Shown: piece by piece, positions 1 to 6,805 of the stretch
Numbering within the stretch: the first letter of the stretch is position 1
Layout of the letters: each line of letters begins with the position of its first letter
DNA from: JBBKWQ01 sp037969115
GTDB lineage: Bacteria; Actinomycetota; Acidimicrobiia; Acidimicrobiales; Ilumatobacteraceae
DNA length: 12,797 bases
Reading direction: 5' to 3'
NCBI GenBank assembly: GCA_037969115.1
Contig: JBBKWQ010000074.1
Coordinates: 1 to 12,797, forward strand
Translations under genes and position numbers: made by a program
The notes under the pieces: model-generated
The model's input: the letters and a program-made list of their open reading frames with translations, nothing else
Database searches by the model: none
What the model was told of the DNA's origin: nothing

Positions 1-742
1 GTTCTGCCATCTCCCAGCCATGACCGGCGAGCCCGTAGCCAGTGACATCTGTGACGGCGTGCACCGACTCGCCGTGTCCGCGTAGCGCCTCGGCGGCAGC
101 TCGATTGAGGGTGCGCATACCAGCGATCGCGGCCGCCTTGTCGGTCTCGGAGCCTGCCGCCAAGGCGAGTCCGGTGCCGAGTGGCTTGGACAGCACGAGC
201 ACGTCGCCGGCGAGGGCTCCCGACTTGCGGAACACCCGGTCGGGATGGACGACGCCCTGCACGGCGAGACCGTAGATCGGCTCGGGGTTCCTGATGGTGT
301 GGCCGCCGGCAACGGCGCCGCCCGCTTCGGCAACCGTCTTCGCTCCCGCCTCGAAGATCGCGGCGATTGCTTCGCGCGGGAAATCCTCGGGAAACGCGGC
401 GACGTTGATCGCCAGCACGACCGAGCCACCCATCGCGAACACGTCGCTGCATGCGTTCGCCGCAGCGATCGCACCGAAATCGGCGGGATCGTCGACGAGC
501 GGCGGAAAGAAATCGGTCGTGGAAACCATTGCGACATCGTCACTGATTCGGTAGATCGCAGCGTCGTCGAACGGGGCGAGACCGATCAACAACGACGGAT
601 CGGTCGGGGCCGGGAAGTCGGCGACGAGGTCTTTCAACAGTGCGGCTCCCCACTTGGCCGCACAGCCGCCGCACGACGTCCACTCGGTCAATCTGATGTC
701 GGCCAGCGGGTCGGCAGTCGATCCTGATTCCGGGTTTGCCAT
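1..742 (-). CDS. selD: Selenide, water dikinase (selenophosphate synthetase), C-terminus beyond the left edge
   Basis: Makes selenophosphate from selenide and ATP, the selenium donor for selenocysteine and for selenouridine in tRNA; cytoplasmic. The 247 visible residues align by eye with E. coli SelD from LTEWTSCGGCAAK onward. The catalytic Cys and Lys correspond to C27 and K30. Next come the nucleotide/metal motifs FDDAAIY (about 58-64) and STTDFFPP (74-81), then ANACSDVFAMGG, VAGGHTI, KPLGTGL and DVTGYGLAGH. The protein is probably about 340 aa in full; the rest lies outside the window. The start ATG (740-742) is preceded by TAACCT and 6 nt, so the mRNA may be leaderless even though the methyltransferase gene ends only 20 nt upstream. 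An extra Cys (C24) lies three residues before the catalytic one. No Sec-decoding gene or UGA-containing selenoprotein is visible here, so the use of the selenophosphate is unknown. Confidence 0.93.
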   Translation of the reverse strand, partial: MANPESGSTADPLADIRLTEWTSCGGCAAKWGAALLKDLVADFPAPTDPSLLIGLAPFDDAAIYRISDDVAMVSTTDFFPPLVDDPADFGAIAAANACSDVFAMGGSVVLAINVAAFPEDFPREAIAAIFEAGAKTVAEAGGAVAGGHTIRNPEPIYGLAVQGVVHPDRVFRKSGALAGDVLVLSKPLGTGLALAAGSETDKAAAIAGMRTLNRAAAEALRGHGESVHAVTDVTGYGLAGHGWEMAE

Positions 743-748
743 GTGAGC

Positions 749-754
749 AGGTTA
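749..754 (-). promoter_or_regulatory. Putative -10 box for leaderless selD
   Basis: The minus strand reads TAACCT followed by 6 nt (GCTCAC) and the selD ATG. This fits the actinobacterial TANNNT -10 box placed so that transcription starts at or next to the start codon. No Shine-Dalgarno is visible. It lies partly over the end of the upstream methyltransferase gene spacer, so selD could be both read through and separately started. Confidence 0.45.
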
Positions 755-762
755 CGGCGAAC

Positions 763-2169
763 TCAGCGCAGCGGGTCGCACGAGTACAGCGTGCGGGTGC
801 CACCAGGGAGCGTTTCGCTGCGATGCACCGCGAATCGACGACCGAGCGCCTGCTCCCAGTTCTCGCGGCGGTATCCGTCGAACACGCCCGGCCGCTTCCG
901 GGCCAGCAGACGCGCGGCCATCGGGTCGTCGGGGTGTGGGAACTCGACGACCAGCGGTGCGCCGAGATCGGCCAGGAAACCGACGATCTCGTCGAGCGGG
1001 ACCGTGTTGCTCAGCGCCAGGTGATGCACGACCGCCAGACACAACACGAGATCGGGGCGCATTCGCGTGGCGAACGCCGAGCGCTCGTTCGACCGCCACC
1101 CGAGCGCCGGTGACGGGTCGGACAGGTCGATGACGAGCGGCAGGATACGACGCTCGCCCGACGCCGACAAGTCACGGTAGAGCCGGTCGACCACAAGGTG
1201 ATCGGAGTCCACGGCGATCACTTCCGAAGCACCGGCACGCAACGCCAGCCGCGAAAAGTGACCGTCGTTCGCACCGAGATCGAGCACTCTGGTCGGCATG
1301 GATGAGGCGACATGTGCCTCGATGAACCGTTCCTTCGCCGCGAGGTCGGCGGAACCGTAGTGCGAACGATCTGAGTAACCGGACCACGTCGACGACTTCG
1401 GGTCCCATTTCAGTTTCCGGACCGCCTGTTCGAGGTTCTTCAGCTGGGCATCGATCAGCGCCTTGCCGAAACCCGCTTGTTCGAGCTCCGCTTTCATGTC
1501 GCGCTCGACGTCGTCGTCGGAATACTTCCGCTCGGCCATGGCGTGCAATCGGACGTGGGTGAACACGCTCTTGCTCAGCCGAGCCTTGCCCTGGAGCAGG
1601 CTGGCCGTGGTGGCCGTTGGAATGCCATGGATACTCCCGCGCAACCACGGCTGGAACGGCATGTCGCGCAGCGCCTGGAGCAGCAGCGGATTCAGGAAGA
1701 GTTCGCAGAACTGGCCATAGCCGGGCCACGGTTCGTTCGAGCGGACTCGCTCGAACGAACCGATGTCGACGAAGACCGGGCGGGTGCCGACGAACTGCAC
1801 GTTGTAGGGCGACGCGTCCTTGGTGATCAATCGTTCGGCCAGCGCTTCGCGGGTGAGCCGGAGCTGGAGTAACGCCGCGTCGCGCAACATTCCGAACGGC
1901 CATTCGTACGGATACGACCAGACATCGATGGTGTCGTGGCGCACCACACCGGCCCATGAACCGGGCAAGATGTCGACGTCGCTCTCGCGTTCGGTCCTGA
2001 CGAGGTCTCCTCGTTCGACGGCATCGCGGAAGAACGCTGATGCAGAGAGCGCCTCGAAGTCGTCGAGCGCTTCGGCGTTGAGCCCGCGTCGCACGAAGTC
2101 GTCGCCGACGTACACACGCGACATCGGGTCGCGGAACGAGCCGGGGTCTGGCTGGGCGGAGTCGGTCAA
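763..2169 (-). CDS. SAM-dependent methyltransferase with a kinase-like N-terminal region
   Basis: A 468-aa protein. The C-terminal part is a class I methyltransferase: SAM-binding motif I VLDLGANDG (295-303), acidic residue at the end of strand 2 (D321) and a DLVLCLAVVHHL strand (373-384). The N-terminal half contains LITKDASPYNVQF...PVFVDIGSFE (115-140). Its spacing recalls the catalytic loop (D118, N123) and metal-binding Asp (D135) of aminoglycoside-phosphotransferase-type kinases; this is my inference, and the fold may be degenerate. The substrate is unknown. The TTG start overlaps the stop of the upstream small membrane gene (TTGA), suggesting translational coupling; the ATG at 2124 (residue 16) is an alternative start. 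The partner genes (YLDP peptide, divergent sulfatase-like protein) suggest methylation of an envelope glycan or its precursor. selD follows 20 nt downstream. Confidence 0.8.
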   Translation of the reverse strand: MTDSAQPDPGSFRDPMSRVYVGDDFVRRGLNAEALDDFEALSASAFFRDAVERGDLVRTERESDVDILPGSWAGVVRHDTIDVWSYPYEWPFGMLRDAALLQLRLTREALAERLITKDASPYNVQFVGTRPVFVDIGSFERVRSNEPWPGYGQFCELFLNPLLLQALRDMPFQPWLRGSIHGIPTATTASLLQGKARLSKSVFTHVRLHAMAERKYSDDDVERDMKAELEQAGFGKALIDAQLKNLEQAVRKLKWDPKSSTWSGYSDRSHYGSADLAAKERFIEAHVASSMPTRVLDLGANDGHFSRLALRAGASEVIAVDSDHLVVDRLYRDLSASGERRILPLVIDLSDPSPALGWRSNERSAFATRMRPDLVLCLAVVHHLALSNTVPLDEIVGFLADLGAPLVVEFPHPDDPMAARLLARKRPGVFDGYRRENWEQALGRRFAVHRSETLPGGTRTLYSCDPLR

Positions 2170-2348
2170 GCGTCGACGTCGGCGACGAGTTCGGCTCGCG
2201 CCTCCTCGGCACGGACACGACGCTTCTTGGAGAAGACCCCCAGGAAGCGGTTCCCGTACATCCGCGCCAACACGCCGAAGCCCGCCATACCACCGGCAAA
2301 CGCAGCAGCGATCATGCCGCCGGTACTCGGGTCGAGGTAAGTCAACAT
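2166..2348 (-). CDS. Small membrane protein of the YLDP type
   Basis: A 60-aa protein starting MLTYLDPSTGG. One hydrophobic Gly/Ala-rich segment (about residues 8-32) is followed by a basic cytosolic tail containing KKRR and an acidic end. Short membrane peptides beginning with a Tyr-(Leu/Ile)-Asp-Pro-x-Thr-Gly motif are commonly seen beside sulfatase/phosphoglycerol-transferase-like and methyltransferase genes; the function is unknown, and a scaffold role is only a guess. The start at 2348 is chosen over an upstream ATG at 2378 because TAGCCT lies exactly 7 nt before it (leaderless pattern) and the conserved motif begins at once. The stop codon overlaps the methyltransferase start. It is transcribed away from the sulfatase-like gene. 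Confidence 0.8.
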   Translation of the reverse strand: MLTYLDPSTGGMIAAAFAGGMAGFGVLARMYGNRFLGVFSKKRRVRAEEARAELVADVDA

Positions 2349-2355
2349 ATGTCCC

Positions 2356-2361
2356 AGGCTA
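2356..2361 (-). promoter_or_regulatory. Putative -10 box for the YLDP peptide operon (leaderless)
   Basis: Minus strand TAGCCT, then 7 nt, then the ATG at 2348. The placement predicts a transcript beginning at the start codon. I see no convincing -35 hexamer at 16-18 nt. It would drive the YLDP peptide and methyltransferase, and possibly selD. Confidence 0.5.
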
Positions 2362-2411
2362 GAGCAATTCATACACAATCGGCGTGCAGGTCAACTCGCC
2401 GACTCGTTGCG

Positions 2412-2417
2412 TACACT
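2412..2417 (+). promoter_or_regulatory. Putative -10 box for the sulfatase-like gene (leaderless)
   Basis: TACACT followed by 8 nt and a GTG at 2426. It supports GTG 2426 as the true start rather than the in-frame ATG at 2384, which lies upstream of the box. It forms a compact divergent promoter pair with the box at 2356-2361 on the other strand, about 50 bp apart. Confidence 0.45.
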
Positions 2418-2425
2418 TCACTGCC

Positions 2426-4585
2426 GTGCTCCAGGACCACGACGCGCCGAACGCGCCGATTGCCGACGAGCGTCCGGTCGACATCGCCGATCACGGGCCG
2501 ACCGGCGGCGTCCCGCTCGGGAGCGCTGATGACCGCCTCTGGCGCCGGGCCCTGATGCTGCTCGGCCTCAGTGCCCTCGCCATCGCACAACCATTGCTCG
2601 ACCTGTTCGGCCGGAATGCAGAGTTCTTCGTCGCCGGCAACTACGGCACCTGGAAGATCGTGCTGTTCGCGATCATCGTCGCGTTCGGGCCCGCGGCGTT
2701 CGCCACTGCGGTCACTGCGGTCGCGGCATCCATCGATCCACGGCTGGGAACGTTCGTCTTCCGATCGTGCATCGCCATCCTCGGCGCGATGTTCGCGCTC
2801 GTATTGCTGCGGTCGTTCGGACTGGCGAACCCGCTTCTCGTCTTCAGCTCGGCGGTGGCGCTGAGCGCCCTGATCACCGGCCTGGTCATTCGGGCGGTCT
2901 GGGCACGCATGCTCCTGGTGTACCTGTCGGCGTCCGCAGTCGCGTTCGCCGGGCTCTTCCTGTTCGCGAGTCCTGCCTCGGATCTGATCCTCGCTTCGTC
3001 GGGTGGGAAGGTCGGCCCGGTCGCCATGGCACCACTGCAAGGCCCCGTGGTGGTCATCGTGCTCGACGAGCTACCCACCGCCACACTCATGACCGCAGAC
3101 GGGTCACTGAACTCCGAGCGGTACCCGGGGTTCGCCGAACTCGGCTCGGTCAGCACCTGGTTCCGCAACGCATCGAGTCGCGACCAACTCACGTCGAGGT
3201 CCGTACCGTCGATCATGAACGGACTCGTCGACGACGCGACGAAGTTGCCCACGGCGGCGGCACACCCCCGCACGCTGCTCTCGCTGCTCGGACGCGACGT
3301 CGATGTCCATCGCTACGAGTCGGTGACCGACCTCTGCCCGGCCTCGGTGTGCGAGCCCCTACCACCACAACCGCTGCAACACGCGATGCAGGACGCTGCT
3401 GTGGTCTATGGCCACCGGGTGCTCCCTCCCACCATCGCCGACGGTCTCGCCTCGATCGACAACTCGTGGGGTTCCTTCGGCGAGTTCGGCAACGGCGGCA
3501 CACCGTCCACACGCCAGGAAGTCCTCAGTGAGTCATACTCCAAATGGCATGCCGTGAACGCGAGCGAGGCAAGCCCGCGAGGTCAAGCGAGCATTCTCCG
3601 AGATTATGGCGAGGCGATCTCCGGAGAACCCGCAGTCCACTTCGTGCATGTTGCGATGCCACATCACCCATGGACGCTGTCAGGTTCGGGTGCGGGACTG
3701 TCCGACTGGCCGGAGTCGGTCGAAGACCCCGATGAAGTCACGGACGAGTACGGCGCTCGCCTCGAATACCAGCTGCACGCCATGCAGGTCGGTGCCGCCG
3801 ACGCGGTGCTGTCCGAAATCCTCGAGCGGCTGCGTTCGCTGCCCGAGTGGGACGACACGCTCCTGGTGGTCATGTCGGACCACGGGATGAACTTCACCCT
3901 GCCCGATCTGGGTCGCACGAAGATCACCGACGAGAATGCCGAAGAGGTGTATCGGATCCCGTTGTTCATCAAGGCGCCCGGCCAGGCGACCGGCCAGGTG
4001 ATCGATGAGCCGGCGCAGACGATCGATGTCCTGCCCTCGATCATCGATCTGCTCGACGTCGACGTCGACTGGGAGTTCGACGGGCATTCGCTCTACGACG
4101 GTAGCGAGTCGACGGTGGAGCCGAAGGTGTCGACCGATGTCGACGAATTGTTCGCGATCGTCCAACGGCGCGCGGTCGACTTCCCTCACGGTGACGACTG
4201 GTTGGCGCTGGCTGCCGTCGGCGAGAACGGCGACCTCGTCGGGCACCGTGTGGACGACTACGAGGTCAGTTCGGCGAGTTCGTACGCGGCGTCGGTCGAT
4301 CAGTCCGACCTGTTCGACGATCTGCCGACGAGTTCGGGCGCATTGCCGCTCGTGCTCTTCGGTCACGTCACGAACTCGGCCGGCGCTGCCACTCGTCCGG
4401 CGAGCGAGTTGCTGGTGGCCATCAACGGTCGGATCGCCGGGGTGCTCGGCGGATACGAACCCAACGGCGACGGGTGGGACGTGTCCGGTTACGTCGCCGA
4501 CCTCTACCGCGACGGGGCCAACGACGTCGAGGTGTACGAGGTGTCACGCCGGGGCGGTTCTGTCGAGCTACGTCCCGTCGACTGA
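2426..4585 (+). CDS. Membrane-anchored sulfatase / phosphoglycerol-transferase-like protein
   Basis: A 719-aa protein of the alkaline-phosphatase superfamily with an LTA-synthase/sulfatase-like layout. After a charged 40-residue N-terminus come five predicted membrane helices (about 42-58, 77-100, 112-133, 135-158, 161-181), then an extracytoplasmic catalytic domain. Motifs: VVVIVLDELP (208-217; D214/E215 likely metal ligand), DQLTSRSVP (253-261; T256 likely nucleophile), MPHHPW (411-416), VVMSDHGMNF (481-490; D485 and H486 metal ligands), then IPLFIKAPG and TIDVLPSIIDLL. The roughly 150 C-terminal residues after FDGHSL form an extra Asp/Ser-rich region of unknown role. By family it would hydrolyse or transfer a sulfate or phospho-group on an envelope polymer or lipid; the substrate is unknown. 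The divergent YLDP peptide and methyltransferase suggest a joint job. The start was chosen from the upstream TACACT box; ATG 2384 would add 14 unlikely residues. Confidence 0.8.
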   Translation: MLQDHDAPNAPIADERPVDIADHGPTGGVPLGSADDRLWRRALMLLGLSALAIAQPLLDLFGRNAEFFVAGNYGTWKIVLFAIIVAFGPAAFATAVTAVAASIDPRLGTFVFRSCIAILGAMFALVLLRSFGLANPLLVFSSAVALSALITGLVIRAVWARMLLVYLSASAVAFAGLFLFASPASDLILASSGGKVGPVAMAPLQGPVVVIVLDELPTATLMTADGSLNSERYPGFAELGSVSTWFRNASSRDQLTSRSVPSIMNGLVDDATKLPTAAAHPRTLLSLLGRDVDVHRYESVTDLCPASVCEPLPPQPLQHAMQDAAVVYGHRVLPPTIADGLASIDNSWGSFGEFGNGGTPSTRQEVLSESYSKWHAVNASEASPRGQASILRDYGEAISGEPAVHFVHVAMPHHPWTLSGSGAGLSDWPESVEDPDEVTDEYGARLEYQLHAMQVGAADAVLSEILERLRSLPEWDDTLLVVMSDHGMNFTLPDLGRTKITDENAEEVYRIPLFIKAPGQATGQVIDEPAQTIDVLPSIIDLLDVDVDWEFDGHSLYDGSESTVEPKVSTDVDELFAIVQRRAVDFPHGDDWLALAAVGENGDLVGHRVDDYEVSSASSYAASVDQSDLFDDLPTSSGALPLVLFGHVTNSAGAATRPASELLVAINGRIAGVLGGYEPNGDGWDVSGYVADLYRDGANDVEVYEVSRRGGSVELRPVD

Positions 4586-4590
4586 TCACC

Positions 4591-4614
4591 GATCGACTGA
4601 TCGACTGATCGACA
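4591..4614 (+). repeat. Three tandem 8-bp units (GATCGACT)
   Basis: GATCGACT occurs at 4591-4598 and 4599-4606, with a last imperfect unit GATCGACA at 4607-4614, directly after the sulfatase-like stop codon. The end of the array also forms a short hairpin: GACTG (4603-4607), loop ATCGA, CAGTC (4613-4617). It has no T-run and is weak as a terminator. It may be simple replication-slippage sequence between two genes. Confidence 0.6.
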
Positions 4615-4647
4615 GTCACTACAACACAACTGTCAGGATGAACGACC

Positions 4648-5517
4648 ATGACGCTGATCTCGCCCACCGCACTCGCCGCGCAGATCGAACGAGACATCAG
4701 CGGTTCACACCTGGTTGTGTGTGACGTTCGCTTCTCGCTCAGCGATCACGGCCATGGACGGCGTGAGTACGACGAGGCGCACATCCCCACAGCGTTGTTC
4801 GTCGACCTGCACACCGAACTCGCCGGCGGTCCAGGCGGTGGCAGGCATCCCTTGCCACCAGTGGACGACTTCACCGCGATGCTCGGCCGGCGCGGCATCG
4901 ACCCCGACACGACCGTGGTCGCGTACGACAGCTCGGGCGGAGCGCTCGCAGCACGGTTGTGGTGGATGCTGCGGTCGATCGGCCACACCGACGTCGCCGT
5001 GCTCGACGGCGGATTCCCCGCGTGGGTCGTAGCGGGGCTTCCCGTCACGTCGACACCGGCGACCGTGATCCCGACGGATTATCCCGAGGTAGCCGGCTGG
5101 ACGGGCACCGTCGATGCGGATGCCGTTGCGAGACTCGCCGGAAGCACCACCCACACCACCACCACAACCACAACAACCACCACCACCGTCGTCGACGCCA
5201 GGGCGGAGGAGCGGTATCGGGGCGATGTCGAACCCATCGACCCGGTCGCCGGCCATATTCCCGGTGCCATCAACCTGCCGCACCTCGACAATCTCGACGC
5301 ATCTGGATTTCATCGTCCACCGAACGAACTCACCGCCAGGTTCTCGAATCTGGGCCCGGCACCGATCGTCTATTGCGGCAGCGGTGTCACGGCCTGTCAC
5401 GATCTCTTGGCGATGCACGTGGCCGGTATCACCGATGGGCGGCTGTATCCCGGATCGTGGAGCGATTGGTCGTCGCAGCCGGCTCGACCGGTGGCAACCG
5501 GCGACGCACCCGGCTGA
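4648..5517 (+). CDS. Thiosulfate / 3-mercaptopyruvate sulfurtransferase (two rhodanese domains)
   Basis: A 289-aa cytosolic sulfurtransferase moving a sulfane sulfur from thiosulfate or 3-mercaptopyruvate to an acceptor such as cyanide or a thiol. Domain 1 (about 1-135) is the usual inactive half: VVCDVRF, the AHIPTALFVDL-type segment and WWMLRSIG, with Asp (D94 in VAYDSSGG) where the catalytic Cys would sit. Domain 2 (about 150-280) has VVDARAEERYRGDVEPIDP, GHIPGAINLPHL and the active-site loop CGSGVTAC with nucleophile C243. CGSGVTA-type loops occur in both activities, so I do not choose. Odd feature: 11 consecutive Thr (170-180) precede the first strand of domain 2. The ATG has an AGGA 9 nt upstream. 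Likely its own unit, 62 nt after the previous gene and convergent with the aldolase gene. Confidence 0.92.
   Translation: MTLISPTALAAQIERDISGSHLVVCDVRFSLSDHGHGRREYDEAHIPTALFVDLHTELAGGPGGGRHPLPPVDDFTAMLGRRGIDPDTTVVAYDSSGGALAARLWWMLRSIGHTDVAVLDGGFPAWVVAGLPVTSTPATVIPTDYPEVAGWTGTVDADAVARLAGSTTHTTTTTTTTTTTVVDARAEERYRGDVEPIDPVAGHIPGAINLPHLDNLDASGFHRPPNELTARFSNLGPAPIVYCGSGVTACHDLLAMHVAGITDGRLYPGSWSDWSSQPARPVATGDAPG
5146..5187 (+). repeat. ACC/ACA trinucleotide microsatellite inside the sulfurtransferase gene
   Basis: Fourteen codons, all ACC or ACA except one CAC, encode Thr-Thr-His followed by 11 Thr (residues 167-180). The tract sits in the linker just before the first strand of the second rhodanese domain, where family members normally have a short loop. 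The array is in frame and its length should be tolerated in steps of three bases. Confidence 0.9.
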
Positions 5518-5549
5518 CCACCACGACCGGTCGCCCGCTCGGATGCGGT

Positions 5550-6380
5550 TCAGTTCAGGAAGCTGGAATCCGCAGCAACCAAATCGTCCCAATGAGGCTG
5601 GAATTGGAACCATCCACCGAGGCTGTGCCCCGTCTGCTCCCACGACCGTCTCGCGTACTCGTCGGGAATTATCGCGACATCGCCGGCGGCTTCGGCGATT
5701 GCCTGCACCTGACAGCACCGCTCGAGGGCGATGAACCACCAGACGGCGGCATCGACGGAATCGGCCACGGTGATCAGGCCGTGGTTCTTGTGGATGAGCG
5801 CCTTCTTCGTGCCGAGCGAAGCAGCGAGACCCGAAGCGTCCTCGCCGCCGGTGACCACCGCACCGCCGGCGTCGGAGTGCAGTGCGACGTCGTCGTAGAA
5901 CATGCACGCATCCTGGCTGATCATGTCGAGTGGTCGCCCGAGCGCTGCCCACGCCTTGCCGTAGATCGTGTGGGTGTGCACGGCCGCGATCACGTCGGGT
6001 CGAGCCTCGTGAATCGCATGGTGGATGGCGAACGCAGCCGCGTTCACGGGGCGTTTGCCGTGGACCACGACCCCTTCCGGATCGACGAGGATGAGGTCAC
6101 TCACGGTGACGCGGTTGAAACTCATCCCGAACGGGTTGACCCAGAAGTGGTCGGTGAGTTCCGGGTCGCGAGCGGTGATGTGACCGGCAACGCCCTCGGC
6201 GAAACCCATGCCGCCGATGATTCGCAGGGCCCCGGCAAGGCGCTGCTTGCGGTGCTGCCGCTCGTCGTCGACCGTCTCGAACGACGGTGGCAGGTTGAAC
6301 TCGATGTCCTCCTGCTTCGGCTTGAAGTCGGACGCTGCGAGGATGTCGGCGGCGGAGGTCGGCTGCTCGGTGGTGCTCAT
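5550..6380 (-). CDS. Class II aldolase/adducin family protein
   Basis: A 276-aa predicted zinc-dependent class II aldolase-fold protein (FucA/AraD/adducin family). After a 35-40 residue acidic N-terminal extension, the domain runs from about residue 45 to 250. Likely Zn ligands are H135 and H137 in AAVHTHTIYGKA and H200 in IHKNHGLIT; the substrate phosphate/glycine region is GHITARDPE and NPFGMSFNRV. Family members cleave sugar phosphates, act as epimerases or serve other roles. The long HTH...HKNHGL type with an N-terminal extension is common in actinobacterial and proteobacterial proteins of unsettled substrate, so no specific reaction is assigned. The start at 6380 is favoured over an upstream codon because TACCAT lies exactly 7 nt before the ATG. 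It is convergent with the sulfurtransferase gene, 32 nt apart, with no clear terminator between them. Confidence 0.87.
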   Translation of the reverse strand: MSTTEQPTSAADILAASDFKPKQEDIEFNLPPSFETVDDERQHRKQRLAGALRIIGGMGFAEGVAGHITARDPELTDHFWVNPFGMSFNRVTVSDLILVDPEGVVVHGKRPVNAAAFAIHHAIHEARPDVIAAVHTHTIYGKAWAALGRPLDMISQDACMFYDDVALHSDAGGAVVTGGEDASGLAASLGTKKALIHKNHGLITVADSVDAAVWWFIALERCCQVQAIAEAAGDVAIIPDEYARRSWEQTGHSLGGWFQFQPHWDDLVAADSSFLN

Positions 6381-6387
6381 GGGCACG

Positions 6388-6393
6388 ATGGTA
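6388..6393 (-). promoter_or_regulatory. Putative -10 box for the class II aldolase-family gene (leaderless)
   Basis: Minus strand TACCAT, 7-nt spacer CGTGCCC, then ATG (6378-6380). No Shine-Dalgarno is visible, so a leaderless transcript is predicted. A start upstream of this box (6404) would put the -10 inside the coding sequence. Confidence 0.5.
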
Positions 6394-6437
6394 CGCCCAG
6401 ACACAGGCCGAGGTGCCGAGCGCTGGGGAAGGCGAGG

Positions 6438-6713
6438 TCAGACGGCGCGCTGACGGCGGGCGAGGGCCCGACGGATGAGCAAGATGACGACGGCGCCGAA
6501 GATCGACCCGAAGAATCCGGCAACTTGGATGACGCCATCCTCTCGGTCGAAGCCGAAGAGAACGGCGCCGATCAGCCCGCCGACGAACGAGCCGCCGACT
6601 CCGAGCGCCCAGGTGCCGAGGAACGTCATCGGATCGGGGCCAGGAACGATGAAGCGAGCGATCGCTCCAGCGATGACACCGACGAACAACAGGATTGCGA
6701 TGAACCAGATCAT
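6438..6713 (-). CDS. GlsB/YeaQ/YmgE-family (transglycosylase-associated) membrane protein
   Basis: A 91-aa protein with three hydrophobic, glycine-rich helices (about 2-22, 30-54, 60-82) and a basic C-terminus ending RRALARRQRAV. The pattern GAIARFIVPGPDPM, GTWALGVGGSFVGGLIGAVLFG and a final helix is typical of the GlsB/YeaQ/YmgE family, short inner-membrane proteins often induced by general stress. The family label 'transglycosylase-associated' rests on little biochemistry. The start is set at MIWFIAILLF because hydrophobic sequence begins there and residues upstream look like non-coding shadow. There is no Shine-Dalgarno; GGGCAT lies 9 nt before the ATG, with GTTT 16 nt further up, a possible sigma-B-type promoter. 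It lies downstream of the DUF2383-like gene, separated by a strong hairpin. Confidence 0.85.
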   Translation of the reverse strand: MIWFIAILLFVGVIAGAIARFIVPGPDPMTFLGTWALGVGGSFVGGLIGAVLFGFDREDGVIQVAGFFGSIFGAVVILLIRRALARRQRAV

Positions 6714-6722
6714 GTCGTGAAA

Positions 6723-6748
6723 ATGCCCCGGCCCGAAACGATCCAAAC
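6723..6748 (-). promoter_or_regulatory. Possible sigma-B/F-like promoter of the GlsB-like gene
   Basis: Minus strand GTTT (6748-6745), 16-nt spacer, GGGCAT (6728-6723), then 9 nt to the ATG. This is one mismatch from the GGGTAT/GGGTAC -10 element recognised by actinobacterial sigma-B/F-type factors. Transcription would begin at or just before the start codon. Weak evidence alone; the neighbouring stress gene carries a better match. Confidence 0.3.
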
Positions 6749-6805
6749 CCCACGAGGGAGAATTTCGGGTCGAGCGAGCACGTTGCGGTGATGGCGGCAA
6801 ACGCG

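Noticed and set aside
1172..2299. 375-codon minus-strand frame overlapping the methyltransferase
   Set aside because: Same strand, other frame as a recognised methyltransferase; the composition is Arg/Pro-rich shadow.
2384..2425. Upstream ATG start for the sulfatase-like gene
   Set aside because: A TACACT box lies between it and GTG 2426, and the 14 added residues do not look like part of the protein. Not excluded.
5143..5190. Poly-valine peptide on the opposite strand of the ACC array
   Set aside because: Only the complement of the Thr microsatellite; no gene there.
5524..5533. CGACCGGTCG palindrome between convergent genes
   Set aside because: A continuous 10-bp palindrome without a loop; too short for a terminator and expected by chance in GC-rich sequence.
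4705..5952. 415-codon minus-strand frame opposite the sulfurtransferase
   Set aside because: Arg-rich product with no family resemblance; it covers conserved coding sequence of two real genes.
4959..6791. 610-codon open frame on the plus strand across the sulfurtransferase end and the aldolase gene
   Set aside because: Its product is Arg/His/Asp-rich low-complexity sequence, overlaps two well-recognised genes in other frames, and is typical of shadow frames in GC-rich DNA.
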